Positions 1-13,000 of a stretch of 64,000 nt of DNA are shown here, piece by piece (position 1 is the first letter of the stretch; each line of letters starts with the position of its first letter). Source of the DNA: Scedosporium boydii. Lineage: Eukaryota > Ascomycota > Sordariomycetes > Microascales > Microascaceae. The translations under genes were made by a program, and so were the position numbers. Under the pieces are notes generated by a model, which was given only the letters and a program-made list of their open reading frames with translations, ran no database searches and was not told the origin of the DNA. The stretch covers positions 146,940 to 210,939 of the forward strand of contig NJFT01000049.1 of assembly GCA_002221725.1 (NCBI GenBank). Reading direction: 5' to 3'.

Positions 1-179
1 AGGTTTGCCGGTTCCCCCGACCGCTCGGACGGGTCCAGTGGCCAAGTCACGTTTTCTGTCGGAGTTTGTGTTGGCTCTTGCGCCCAGCAGTTTGCTTTAT
101 GCTGCACTTGACAAGCCTTAAACGACTCCCAGCTCGATGGAACTCGGGCTGGCCTTGGGGACGGGGTCGCCATGGGCCG

Positions 180-1113
180 CTACCACCCACTGACCGTGGT
201 CCAGGCGTCCTCCACCTTCGATGGAGCGCCCTTCAGAGAGGATCGGGCGTCATCCCAGCCCTTCCAGTCGCGTACCTCCGTCCGCGCTTCGCTCAGGGTT
301 TTCCGGGCCTCGGCCAGCCAACCCACAAGCCGGGCCCAGCCGCTCTTCATAGCCCCCGGAATCTTGGCCACGATGGCCCAGATCTCCTTCCATAGTCCCA
401 AAGGGGCAAAGACAACCGTGGAAACGAAAGCCCCACTGTTCATTAACAGAATGTGAGCAGCCAATCTCCCAGCGGATGGGATGGACTGACTTACAGATTG
501 CCATTCGCACCGGCGTCGGAGGGGGTACGAGCTCCAAGACCACTCCCCAGACCACCACCACCACGTCCTTCAGGAGAAGGCCGAGAGTGAGGCCATGAGG
601 GCCCGAATTGGCGCTCGAAGAAAGGAATTTTCCTCGGTCGACCAAGAACCGAAGATGAGGGCGGCGACGAGGGCAGGGGCATGTCCGATAAAGACGGACA
701 GGGAAAACGCCCGAAAGACCTTCGATTCGGGGGCATCGGAGAGAAACCAATCGATGGTGAAGATCATCCCGAAGAAGGAGAGTGCTAGACCGTTGGCGTT
801 GGTGGACCCTGGCTCATTCTTCGCTCGTTATTGTTGGACTTGGCGGAGAATGCGGAAGCGGAGGCAGCTGCGGCGAGGACAAGGGTGTGCGCCCAATGAA
901 GACAGACAGCTCGAACGCCAGAGGGTCAGAGGTAATTGACACCAGCGGAAAACATCCGATCGTGAATACAACGCCAAAGAAGGAAATGCCACGCCATTGG
1001 CGGTGGCGATGGTCTAGGCTCCGGCCCATTCTTCGTCCGTGATTGGCCGTGACGGAGGAGGGGTCGGTGGCCGGGGGAGTAGCAAGGAGGGTGGTGCTCG
1101 GGATCGACGCCAT
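180..1113 (-). pseudogene. Decayed membrane-protein gene (unknown family)
   Basis: I do not recognise the family. On the minus strand a hydrophobic coding stretch (positions about 830-570) reads through motifs such as SFFGMIFTIDW and FIGHAPALVAALIFGSW. Near 570 the frame must shift by one base to continue into a Gly-rich stretch ending GANGNL. A good intron then follows (about 497-437, donor GTAAGT, acceptor AACAG), and the frame resumes as GAFVSTVVFAPLGLWKEIW down to a TAG at 180-182. The upstream part (about 1048-871) is a diverged second copy of the same coding segment with its own one-base frameshift. Seen: the intron, the conserved hydrophobic segments and the two shifts. Inferred: a decayed integral-membrane gene. 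A sequencing error could explain one shift but hardly both. Limits are approximate. Confidence 0.4.
661..1048. repeat. Diverged tandem duplication, two copies of about 175 bp
   Basis: The stretches at about 661-835 and 871-1048 align by eye along their length. Both end in a block like CATTCTTCG, and both encode on the minus strand a run like FFG(M/V)(I/V)FTI followed by LSVFIG. The left copy keeps a longer open frame; in the right copy one base is missing before the FFG block. Similarity is clear but far from identical, so the duplication is old. Confidence 0.5.
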
Positions 1114-4017
1114 ATTGGTCGCGAGCAGGAAAGGGGGAAAATAGAGAAAAAAGAAAAAGGTATTTTATTGCTTTAAAGCAGCTTGCAACGGGCTGTGTAA
1201 ATGGTTTACTCTTAGAGTGTCCAGGTGTGTGCAGTTCGTCGGTGCCGAGGACGAATAAAGAGAGGAGAGGCTCGATGAAAAGAAGAAGAGAAGCTTGATG
1301 GCGAAGAAGAAAATAAGCTTGATGGAGGGGGAGAAGAGAGATTCAAGCTCAAACACGGAACAGAAATGCTTGAGCCCCTCAAATGTCTAGGGACGGCCGT
1401 CTTGCTTCCTTCCTCGGCAATATCCCTGGCTTCTAGCATCGACAACTCAAGGAAAGAGACATTGCGTGGTTACGCTCGCCTTCATCTCCTCCGAAGCTCC
1501 CTGAGGACTTGTGTTTTCCTTGTGACGGAGCAGGGCGAGGAAGGTTGCCCCCGCTGGCACTGGTCACTTCCTGTGAACTCGTTCCTTCTATTGCCGTTCG
1601 TTTGGTTGTCACGATGAAGGTTAGAAGACCGCACGTGCAGAGTCTTTGAGATGTGTGGTACCAGTGTTTGTTCGATGAGTTTATCGACGTTAATGAGCAT
1701 GAGATTTACTGATCTGGATGCTGGCCAAGATTGAAATGAATTACTGATCTTGGCTGGGCTCTACTTCCGTTCGCTTCGCACGCCACGGAAATGGTTAAAA
1801 AGTTGTACTTTCCTCGAAGACTAATTCCGTCCGACTCAACGGCATTGAATTGGAAAGGGAAAGGACTGATGCTTGGCAGAGCGCAACATTCGGAAAGAGA
1901 ACCGTATCCGAGGAGGTGTGGTGAGAAGGAACCGAGAGCGGCTCCGGGGTCCGACTGCCATTAAGAGATTATCGTCCAATGCCGACGACGCCAGGAAAGC
2001 CACTTAAATCTAAGTGATTTAGTTTGGCCATGCGAGGATTTACATATCGGACAATAAGATTATCATCAACCATTGCCAAGGGTGTTCTTTATTAATCGGA
2101 CATGACATTTTCTCGACCATCGAGTGTAACAGGCGCGATCTTCGTAGAGGGACCCGTCGTTTTAAGCTCTCGGCCTTGGCTCCTTCTTGACTAATTGGCG
2201 AGCAGTACCTTCCAGCTGGCGATGGCCCACTCCACTCGATACTTCCTCAGAGCATTGAAGCTTGAAATGAGAAGTAGACTCTACCGATGGTTGATGATAA
2301 GCACCTGAACTGGCAGTCTTGATCAGTCGATCTTTACAATTTTGTCAGTGTCAAAGGCATGACTGTACCGACTGTGGTGAGGGCACAGTTCTCTCTTTCC
2401 ATGAGTGGATCAGGTACAGGTACATTAATCCACACCGAACCAGGAGTCGTTGATCATCCACCAGTTTCACTGATTCCTTCCCCTTACGGAGCATCACGAG
2501 CAAACGCGCTACGAGTCTGGAACGTCGCTCCTGCTCTTGATAGATCGACCGGGACCTGCCTTGACACTAGTCAATGGAAGAAAGAGCCATTCTTGCACCA
2601 ACCTAAATACTAGATAAAGATATTCCAGGCCTGCACATGTGCCAATACTCTCCAGGCTCGGTGTTGCCGCCGCTTCTTCGTGAGTCATGATAACTACTGT
2701 TCCTGTTCCGCGAGCGTGTGTGTCCCTTCCAAACCTTGGGACCAGAACCCACATACCCCTCGCGGACCTCAAAAATTACATGGTGGCAGGACGCGCCAAT
2801 ATTGTCACATGGCGCAATATAAGCCTAATGAGGAGGGTGCCCATTGTCATCACTCTACTTAGCACATGCACATTAATGTGACAAGGGTAGGGACGACCGA
2901 CAACTTGCAAATGGGCAACTTCCTCTATATGGCTACCACTGTAGAGATGCGCCGCGGCTACTTCTGTCGACACATAGGTAGAACGTTCAGAGAGGTACAA
3001 GCTAAAGACCATCGCAACTTGGCATGAGGCCAATCTCAAGGCCTCTCGTGGCTGCACGGTCGTCTACTGATGGACGCCGAGCATCAATGACGGTAAGACC
3101 AAGGCAGCCACCAAGTAAGCGTTGCATTCAGGTCCACAGTATTTCGCTGCTTGGAATGAGGAAGGGAGAAGCAGACTGGATCATTAATGGATCGTTTTGA
3201 CAAAATGATGGGTCCTTCCGAGACAAAAGCACCTCGCCCACTATTCATCGGACGAGCCGAGGAATGAAAGCGGAGGATGATCCGGGGCCTAGGGGATATG
3301 TTGCACAACCTCGCTGCTCTAGATCCCTGGCCGCGGAGATCATTTCAGATACCTCAAGTCTAGTTCACAGCTGTATTAAACATAGGTGTGTCCTGGACAT
3401 CGACGTATATGTTGACCAACGGTCGAAGATGTCAATGGACAATGGTAGTCACAATGGGAATTGCAAACTTGTTTCTTCTAAAGAGCTGTGCGATTCTTCT
3501 CGTAGACGATGCCATATTGCTTTTTACTTCTACAAACATCATCGTCACCCACTGCCGAAGGTATTCACTCACACAGACGCCTCATATCCCCGGCCTGCGC
3601 CTCATTCGCTACTTCGCAGATCTCCTCGGCTTGTAAAGCGTCTTATGTACACTCTCGAACAGTGCTCAAAAGTTTCTAAGAACAATCAAGGCACTTTGTC
3701 ACCGTCTTTGTTACAGTAACTTGAATTCAAGTAGTGATTGAATTGATCAAGCAATGAGACCATCTAAAAGCCACTAGAACCGCTAAGATAACATGAGATA
3801 AGAAAGAACGGGGGAAATGAAGAGAGAACATTCTGAAGCTAGCAATCTTGAGCAGGAGAGAAATGTGAAATGATCTAGAAAAACCGTAGAAAAACTTGTG
3901 GGAAAAAAGATATCAAGAAACTAAAATCCGTCTGCGCCCGCTTTTTAACGCTATTCCTTGCAAATATCAACTTTATACAGAGAGGAGAAAAAGACAAAAG
4001 AAATCATTACATGCCGT
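1114..4017. other. Intergenic, no gene supported
   Basis: Only short overlapping reading frames without recognisable domains, splice logic or shared frame were found here. The longest, 3264-3719 on the plus strand, has no conserved-looking segment. The stretch next to 4017 is the 3' flank of the PKS-NRPS gene. An A-rich patch around 3,880-4,010 may hold its polyadenylation region. Confidence 0.5.
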
Positions 4018-7000
4018 CTATCGACGCGACTCGAACTTGGCGCTAAGCCCACCGGCCCCAGCAACTCCCTGCACCGTGGCGTCCTGCGACGTCAACAGGT
4101 AGTCAAAGCCGAGCTGTTTGATGTGGCCGATCCAGCGGAGCCCAGGCATGGTCTCACTTCCTCCGTTGCGAGAGCGGTGCTGTTCAATAGCGTCGTGGAG
4201 TTCGACGACGTTGACGACGGTGGTGCTCTCAATGTGTGAGAAGCGGACTAGGCCTCTGTCATTGTCATCGGTATTGGCAACAGTGTCGAAGACCGAGTCC
4301 AAGAGCCAACTCGACGCCTTCGATGCCGGCATCATATCAATGCGGCCCGTCCAGCCAGACATCTCCGGGAATACTCCAGTAACGTCGACAAAGCGGACGA
4401 ATTCGTCGAGAATCGCTGGCGACGTGGCTGTTGCACTCTTCATGGAAGGGAGGAAGCGGTAGATGGTGGAAGGCACGCCCAAGGCCTCGGCGGAGCGTTC
4501 AAGGATACGCTCGCTCGCCCACCGTGTTGCAACATAGCCGTCACTGCCATCAGCAGGGGGTACGTTGGCGCGCGCGGATGCTGGTGGGGTGGTAATCTCG
4601 ACATCCTCGCGAGGTAGCACGCCCATGGTGGAAATGTAGTGGATGTGGGCGCGTCGGGGCGCGGCAAGCTTGACAATCTCGCTTGTGCCCTGGACGTTAG
4701 TATGGCGCAGGACGTGATAGTTGTCCCAGAAGGAGCGTGCCGCGCCAAAGTGGATGATCACGTCGACTGAGTTAGCCAAGTCTCTGAACACGGCCTCGGG
4801 TAGCCCGAGGAGCGGCGCCGAGATGTCGCCAACGTGGGTGACAATCTTAGACGAGTTAGAGGAGATGAGCTCAAGCTTGGAAAGGTTGCGGACGGCGACG
4901 GCGTGGATCGTTCCCACGGCCGGGTTGGCGATGAGCTGTGGGAGGATATATTTAGCGAGGAAGCCTGTGGCACCAGTAACCAGGACAGTCTTCTTGCCGT
5001 CCGAAGGCGGAGCTGCGGCGATGCTACTCTGCTGAAGGAAGCTAGGCAAAGTGGGTGGCTTCGTTTCGTGGTCCCAATCGATTACCGTCACGCTGGCGCT
5101 CTCCTCGATCTTGCGGGCCATCTCGCCCAGCTTGTTAGCTTGAAGAAGATCCACCAGGCGGACGGTGACGTTGAAGGCGTCCCGGATGCGCGATTGCAGC
5201 CGGATCGCTAGCAGCGAGTTACCACCGACGAGGAAGAAGCTGGTCGACGGGCGAATGTCGAAGCCCAGCTCCTTGTTGTTGAGTACGTCTTGCCATACGG
5301 TCTTGAGGCGCACCATGGTTTCTGTCAGATCCTCGTTGCTGCCATCGCCCTGTTCCTGGGAATTGCGGGCTCCGGAAAGCTGTGGTAGAGGTAACTCTTT
5401 CAGCGCCTTGCGGTCCGTCTTGGAGTGGTTGGTCAGCGGAAGTCTATCGAGCGGGATGGCCACCACAGGCACCATGTACTGAGGGATCGGAAGCCGGCTG
5501 AGGAGACCCGCTAGATAGGCCTCGGTGTTGTCTGTGTTTTCGTAGCCCGGTGCAAATACGACGTGGGCGACTAGGAAGTCTGGGTCACCCTCGCGTAGAG
5601 TAACAACGGCCTCCTTAAGGGCTCCCTCGGATGTGGCGACGATGTTACTCTCGATATCACTGAGCTCGATACGTAGACCGCGTATCTTGACCTGGGTGTC
5701 ACCAGCCATGCGGGAGTGGAAAACCAAGGCGCCATCGTCGCGGAGGTGGCAGAAATCACCGGTGCGGTACATCCGCGTCCAGCCGTTCGCCACGGCCTGC
5801 CTGACCTTAGCTGCGAAGGGGTCCGGGACGAAGTGCTCGTCTGTCAGCTCATCATTCTTGAGGTAGCCCAGGGACACGCCGGCGCCGCCGATACAGAGCT
5901 CACCCGGCATTCCGGCGGGCAAGGGCCGGAGCTGCTCGTCCACGATGTAGGCATAGTAATTGGGGAGCGAGAAGCCACATGGGATGCGGCCATTTTCCTC
6001 CTCCATGGCGGCTGTGTTGCGGTAGTCAAGTTCCATCTTAGTCGAGGAGATGGAGATCTCTGTCGGACCGTACGAGTTGTGAAGGCGCAGCTGCGAGAGG
6101 CCCAACTTGGCAAACTCTGTAGTTACGGCGACAGGCATAGGTTCACCTCCACCAAATGCGGCACGCCATCTGGTCGCCTGCCGGAGGTTGTCGTTGCCAT
6201 ACTGAAGCCAGAGCGAGTACTCGGCCGGAGTAGCCTTTGTGTACGTGATAGACTCCTCCTTGACGATCCGCGTCACCTCGATCGGGTCACCTCGCTTGCT
6301 CCAGGGAACAACGTACACCATACCTCCATTGACAAGGCCAGTGTAGATCTGGTCGGAGGAGTGATTGAACGTGAAGGCACTCTGCTGGAGGGTGCGCTCG
6401 GCGCCTAGCTTCCATGTCTTGGTATAGCCCTCGATCTCGTTGCGGAGGCCGGCGTGCGTGACAACGATGCCCTTGGGCGCTCCAGTTGAGCCGCTCGTGT
6501 AGAGGATGGCCGCGGGCGAATCTGGATTGGAAATGTTGAGAACAGGGGCTGATGCCTTCGATGCGAGGCCCTCAACATCGATGACGATAGCGGTATCGGG
6601 CACGTTGAGCTCCTTCACATCGCCCCGGGTTGTAGAGTCCACCACAATGGCAGCCGGCTCGCAGTCGATGACGACGGCTGCTAGACGCGGGAGTGGGTTT
6701 CGGAGGTCGAGCGGCACATAGACACCGCCCACTCGCATGATGGCGAGCATAGAACAGACCCAGTCAGCCGAGGCAGTCTGGAAGACAGGTACTCGGTCGC
6801 CAGGACTGACTCCCGCTTTTTGCAGCGCCTCAGCGATAGCCTCGATGCGGTTAATTAAATCCGAGTAGGTGAGAGAATGTCCGAGGCCATCCTTGACGGC
6901 GACGGATTTGCCCTGGTTCCTCTGCGCTACTTCGTCAATCCGGAGGGGGAGAGTAGGCGCCCAGTCCGAGACCAACTCGGGACCGCGGCCAATCTCTGTA

Positions 7001-10000
7001 GCTCGAGAAAGCTGACGCTCGCTAAAGAGCGGAGTGGACTTCAGAGTAAGCGAGGCGTTACCAGAGAGGACGTCGAGGAAGTGGATATAAGTCTCGAGAA
7101 CTAGGTTAGCAGCCGTGATGTCATAAAGCCCCTTCTGCACGCGGAAGATGACAAGGGAATCCAGAGCGTTGTCGGTGATATCCAGAGTAATGTCGTAGGC
7201 CGTTCGTCCGGGGTGAACCTCCTGGAACTCAAATTGCGTATTTCCTCCCCAAGAGAACTTCTCCTGCGCGCCTTGGCGATAGTCGAAGAAAGCCTGGAAG
7301 AAGGGACTGTGGTTTGAGGACCGGTTCACGTTGAGCTCCTTAAGAAGTACGTCAAAGGGCAGGCGCGAATTGCCGAGGGCGCCGTAGGTTGTGGTGCGGG
7401 CTTCGGCAACGGCGTCCAAGAAACGCTGGTCGGCTTGTCGGCGGAATCGCAGGGTTAACAGGTTGAGGAAAAATCCGATGCTGCCTGTGAGGTCGCCATC
7501 GCTTCGGTTGGCATCGGCGATGCCGATGGTCAGGTCGTTTGTCTCTGTGAAGCGGAATAGCATCGTCTTGTAGGCGGCCAGGTAGAAGTGGAATGACGTA
7601 GACCGCTGTGACTTGGCCACTGCCTTGATTCGCGCCATCAGTTCTGGCTCAATCCTCTGCATTACCTGGTGGACACCGAAGTTCTTCATCGCAGCTCTGG
7701 AGCTGGTCCGGGCCATCGGTAGTAGTGGCAGAACTGGAGGTTCCTGACCGGTTGGGAATACGGAGCGCCAGTACTTGAGCTCGTCGTTCATCTTACCCGA
7801 CTCGTAGGCCTCGCGCTGAGCTCTAGAATAATCCGGGAACTGACGAGGTGCTGGTCCAAGAGGCTGGCCCTTGTAAGCCTTCTCGAGGTCCTGGACGAGG
7901 ACTTGGAAACTGACGCCGTCCATGATGATGTGGTGGTAGTTAAATAGGAAATAGTGAACTGTAGGGGAAAGGGAAATAAGAACTAGGCGAATCAACTCGC
8001 CGCTCTCAAGATCAAAAATATGTTTCTGTAGCTCGTGATACTCTGCTACAACCTCCTCGACCGACTTGGCCTTCTTAACTTCTAGGCGGACAGGCGAGCT
8101 ACCCAGAACCTTCTGGTAAGCCTGGTCCGCCTGCGTCTCGTGTTCAACAAACGCCGTCCGCAGGGCTTCGTGCCTGGCCGTGACCATACGCACCGCCCTC
8201 TCCAAATCACCGATGCGCAGGCTACCGGTGACCTTATAGTAGAAGGCGACATTAGAGGTGGTGGGGTCCTCGAGCAGGAGCCGGAGGAACCAGAACCTCG
8301 ACTGGCCGAAGGAGATCTGCTCAGTCTTTAGGAACTTCCTCTTCACCGATGGAGTTTTTGCCTCACCTATAGGTGGTGGCAGTAGGAATGGTGGTAGCGG
8401 AGAGGACGTACCGGTGCCTGTCGGTGCCTTGGAGGAGCCGTCGGGAGAGGCCGACCTGGAGGATAACTGGGTGGCCGGGGTCGACGACGACAACACAGGT
8501 GTCGAGCTGGCTTGGGATGCAGACCTGGTCATAGTAGTCGAAGATGCAGTGGAGACGGTGGCGGGAGGGTTGAGCTCAATTTCTGGTACTGCTTTCACTG
8601 CAGGGGCAGCCTTGCTGGGATCACCAGTTCCAATGGTCGCAAGCAACTCCTCTGGCAGTTTGTTGAGGGCATGTTGGCAGAGCTCAGTCAGAGAGGCACC
8701 GCCCACGACCTTCAGGACGGGAACGTCGACCTGCAGCTCCTTAAGGAACCACGACCGCACTTCAACGGCAACGAGAGAGTCGACACCTAGCTCGACGAGG
8801 GAAGTCTCGGGGTTGATTTCTTGGTCCGAAAGCTGTAGCATGACCTTGAGTTTGTTCGAGAAGCATTCTGTAGGAGTCCGGGTGGACTCTGAGTTAGCTT
8901 TCCTTCTTAAACGATCTAGAAACAAGGCTAGCGGGGGTTTTACCTTGCAGAACTTCGAGAGCCTGTTCCTTGTTGGCCGCGCAGGCAAGTTGCTCAGTGA
9001 CGGGAAGAGCATTCTTCTTGTTAGCCTGAGTGTTGTCCGACTTGGTGCCGTTGGCTTCAATGATACAATGCGAGAAGAGGGGGTTGTCGAACCAAGGCCC
9101 TCCGATCTCTTCGTCGTCGCGGATGTTGCGGATACCAGTGGTGACGTTGGCCACCGGGATGTGGCCGGGCTCAGTGTCCTCAGGAACAGGATAACCGGCA
9201 CGGATTGTCTCAGCGAAGATCTGGCGGAACTCCGTCTCAGAGATGGCCATGAGGCCGAAACGAGTCAATTGGTCCATGACAGCTTGTCCGGCCGTTTCTA
9301 CGTATCCGATACCAGCCACACGGCCGATGTCAAAGGCCGATGCAGCCAAGCCGCGCCTGCGCCTCTGCCGGGCAAGTGTGTTGAGATAACCGTTGGCCGC
9401 GGCGTAATTGGACTGCCCCGAATTACCAATAATATATGCCGACGACGAGAAGAGGATGAAGAAGTCGAGATCCTCATCATAGAAGACCTCGTCAAGGTTG
9501 CGCGATCCGTCAATCTTAGGGCCAAGGACCTTTTGAAGGACTTCAACATCCATCTTGGAGAACAGGCAGTCGTGAAGGACCATGGCTCCGTTAGCGACAC
9601 CGGCGATCGGGGGACAGGTGGCCCTGATCTCGTCGACTAGCTTCTCGACAGCACTCTTGTCTGTGACATCGAGGGAGAAGACCTTGACAGTCGAGCCAGG
9701 GCTAGTCGCTTCAATAGCGCTCACCCACTTAGGGTCAATCTTGGGGTTACGACTCGTTAGGCACACACAGCCGGCTCCGCTAGCGACCATCCACTCGCAG
9801 AGAGACTGGCCAATCTGGCCGGTAAGACCGACGAGCAAGTAGGTTTTGTCCTTGGAGAAGAGGCGCTGAGGCTCAAGGAAGCGGACCTCGACCTCGACCT
9901 CGACGTCTCCGTCCTGCGCCCAATGAACAACGCTCGTGGTGTGGATAGTGAGCGAAGGGTCGTGGATCTGACTGAGCTGGAGTACCAAGTCCTCAGCGTC

Positions 10001-13000
10001 GACGACGGCACCATCCTTGGAGGTGACAGTGGAGACGGCGCCCTGAAGGCGAGCAACTAGAGTATCGAGGCTGGCAGCTGATGGCAAGGACAGGGACAAC
10101 GCGGACGGCTGATACCGTGAAAGCTCGGAACGATCGACGCGCTTGCAAGTCGTCGGCAGGATGCTAGCAATGCTGGCGCTAAGCTCGTTGGCTGTTGTCA
10201 AGTCAAGGAAGTGAGTGGGCGAAGCGCGCAGCACAGTCTTGCGAATGACGTGCCTGGGAGCGCGAGAGTTGAGCCCAATCCATGAATCTGGGGCGGTGGC
10301 AGTAGTCTCCGTGTTATAGCTGAAGGTGACACGGACGGACTTGGCAGCCGCCTGGCGCGACAGAGGGGAGGCGAAGATGCGGTCCTTATGCGAGGAGACG
10401 TGCACCAAGATGCTACTTCCAGGGGAGACAGCTTGAGTCAAGGCAGTAGCTACGAGCTCGCCTGCCACAGCGACGAGCAGGTTGTCAGTAGACTCAGGAG
10501 TATCGAGAGGCACGCTGACAATAGGGATCGCTTCGGGAGAGTTCGTTTCGGACAGTGTGGCAACAGTCTTATTCTGTTGATCTTTACCGACACCGACGAA
10601 GAGGAACGTGTCGGCGGCGACCTGGATTGCCTGAACAGATGAAGCCTCCAGTTTGACAAGACGGTCCTCACCAGCTAGGTCCTGGTCGCGGCGGCGACGG
10701 AGCGTGGTAGGAAGGGCTTGTTCCACTAGGGCAAGCGAGGAAGAGAAGTCTCCGGAAGCAGTGAGAGAGACTGTAGTGGACGAAGAGCTCTCGATGGGAA
10801 TAACCTTCTTAATAACACGGCGGGTAGAGTTGAGCCTGGCATTTTGACTGACATTGTCGATGACACGAGGGATCTTGAACTGGCCGCCACGCTCAAGGTC
10901 GACATATACATCGCGCTCCAGGGACCAGAGGAACTTTCCGCTCTGATACTGTTTGCCGTAGCCACCCCTGTGGCTATCCCATTCGTCAAGGGCACATTGG
11001 CGTAGGAGGTGCTCAACGATGGCCTTGGGTGCGCCGTGGTGGCTCAGGTCCGAGACGTCGAGGTGGTTCATGTTGATGTGGCCGGCCTCATGGTGCATGG
11101 CGCGGCTGAAACCGATACTGGCGTTGTGGTACGGCTCCTCCAGTTGGGCGTTGTGGGTAATCCAGAGCAAATGCCTGGCCAACTCATATACGCGCTTCAG
11201 GCCCTCCATCTTCTCGGTGGTTACATCCTTGAAGATGGGTGTACCGTCGATATCGACTAGATTAATGAATGTGCTCATCGGTGTCAGTCGCTCAGCCTCC
11301 TCCTCGGTGGGCAGTCCAGAAAGAACGGTGATCTCGCCGCAGAAACGGCCAAGGTACTCGACGACTTCCTCGGCAATGCGGGCGCCTTCGAGGCTGATGC
11401 CACCAAGGATTACAACACTGTCAAGGTAGATAGAGGTCGAAGTCGAGGTCCTGGACAGGGGCTTTCGAAGAAAATTGACGCGGTCATCCACAGCCTGAGA
11501 CGCGATGATAGAGAAGGGCCAGGCCAGGGTGTCGATCTCAGGTGTGATGGCATCAACACCACCGAATCCAGCCTTACGGAGGACGTTGTGCCACTGGCCA
11601 GGCGTCATAGTCGGCGCGTACTTGCGACCATCGTCAACACCCAGCCACCAACCAGTCAGACCACCCATAATGTTGCTGAAGCGGACGGTATCATTGTTGG
11701 TCAACTCCAGCAGCATGAGATAACCGCCAGGCTTCAAGAGCTGGCGGGTGTTCTCAAGTGTCTTCTGCATGGAAGAAGTGGCGTGCAGGACGTTAGAGGC
11801 AATGATGATGTCGTACGAGTGAGGCTCATAGCCCTGAGACGCGGGGCTCTTCTCGACGTCCAGTGTCTTGAAGGTCATCTTGTCGCTGTACTCCTTGAAT
11901 ATTTCAGTTGCCTTCTCGAAGAAGCCGACTGAGATATCCGTGTACGTGTAGGATGACATCTTGTGGCCGATGGAGTTCAGGACCGCTCGTGTGGCACCGC
12001 CGGTACCAGCACCGATTTCGAGGATCTTCGCGTGCGGGTAACGGTGCACAATCTGCTTCATCATGCGTGATAGGAAGGTGTTGTACATGGCGAACCCGAG
12101 ACCCTCCCTGTAGAAGTCGTCGAGCATATTATCAGGGAGCATGTGCTCGAGAATGGTCGTGTCGCCTCGGACGGCAGCCGGGATGTTCTCTCCCACAGCA
12201 CAGAGGAGTCTAAGATCGACGCTGTCGAGGTACTCGCTGCTGCTAGTAGTCATGGCCTTGATGTCCTCGGCAGTATCATTCAACCACTGCTTCTTCATGG
12301 TCGGATGGCGGCCCTGCGACACGAGGCCGAGCATGTGGTTCATGTAGTTGCGAAGGGCATCGTGATGTGCCTGGCCCTTAGCCCAGTCTTCATCGGTGAT
12401 CTCTGCTTTCCACTTGCGAAGGTAGTGAAGCGAGACGCGCTCACACAGGGCGGCCAGATCCCTATCAGCGGAGGTGGGGCAGTCTCCCTGAGCTATTGAA
12501 GCACCGTCGGGCGAGGCGACATCCAACTTAGTATACGAGAAGAGACGGCGATCGTCGGCTGCCGTCGCAGGCGCGAAGGGCTTGATCTCCAAATCCTCGA
12601 CCTGGACCATGGCCGACGAGCCATCCTCATTGAAGAGGTCGATGCTCGCGGAGAAGAAGGCATCCCCGTCAGCGAGAGATGAGCAGACCGGGATCTTCGT
12701 CTGGGAGAGTGGAAGCGCGCCGCATACTTCCGGGTTGATGCGGATGCTGCGAATTGAAGTGGGGACATGGAGCGACCAGAGGCGTTCGTCACCAGGCGCG
12801 GAGAAGGCAAGCATCGAGCCTTGGAATGCCACGTCAAGCCAGGTCGGGTGAACTAGGTACACGGTAGTGTGGTCAACGGTTTCTTCGTCATAGGGGTACG
12901 TATCGACTAGGACGGACGACTGGTTGAGCCTTCGCTTCAGGGAAGTCATGCCGCGGAATGGCCCGTAATAGCCATAACCGAGCTTAGAAAGCGAAGCATA

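Noticed and set aside
3264..3719. Open frame of 151 codons on the plus strand
   Set aside because: Low-complexity, basic and His-rich without conserved segments or splice partners; judged a chance frame.
8258..9640. Open frame of 460 codons on the plus strand inside the PKS-NRPS
   Set aside because: It is antisense to the conserved KR-ACP-C region and spans the intron; the protein has no domain features.
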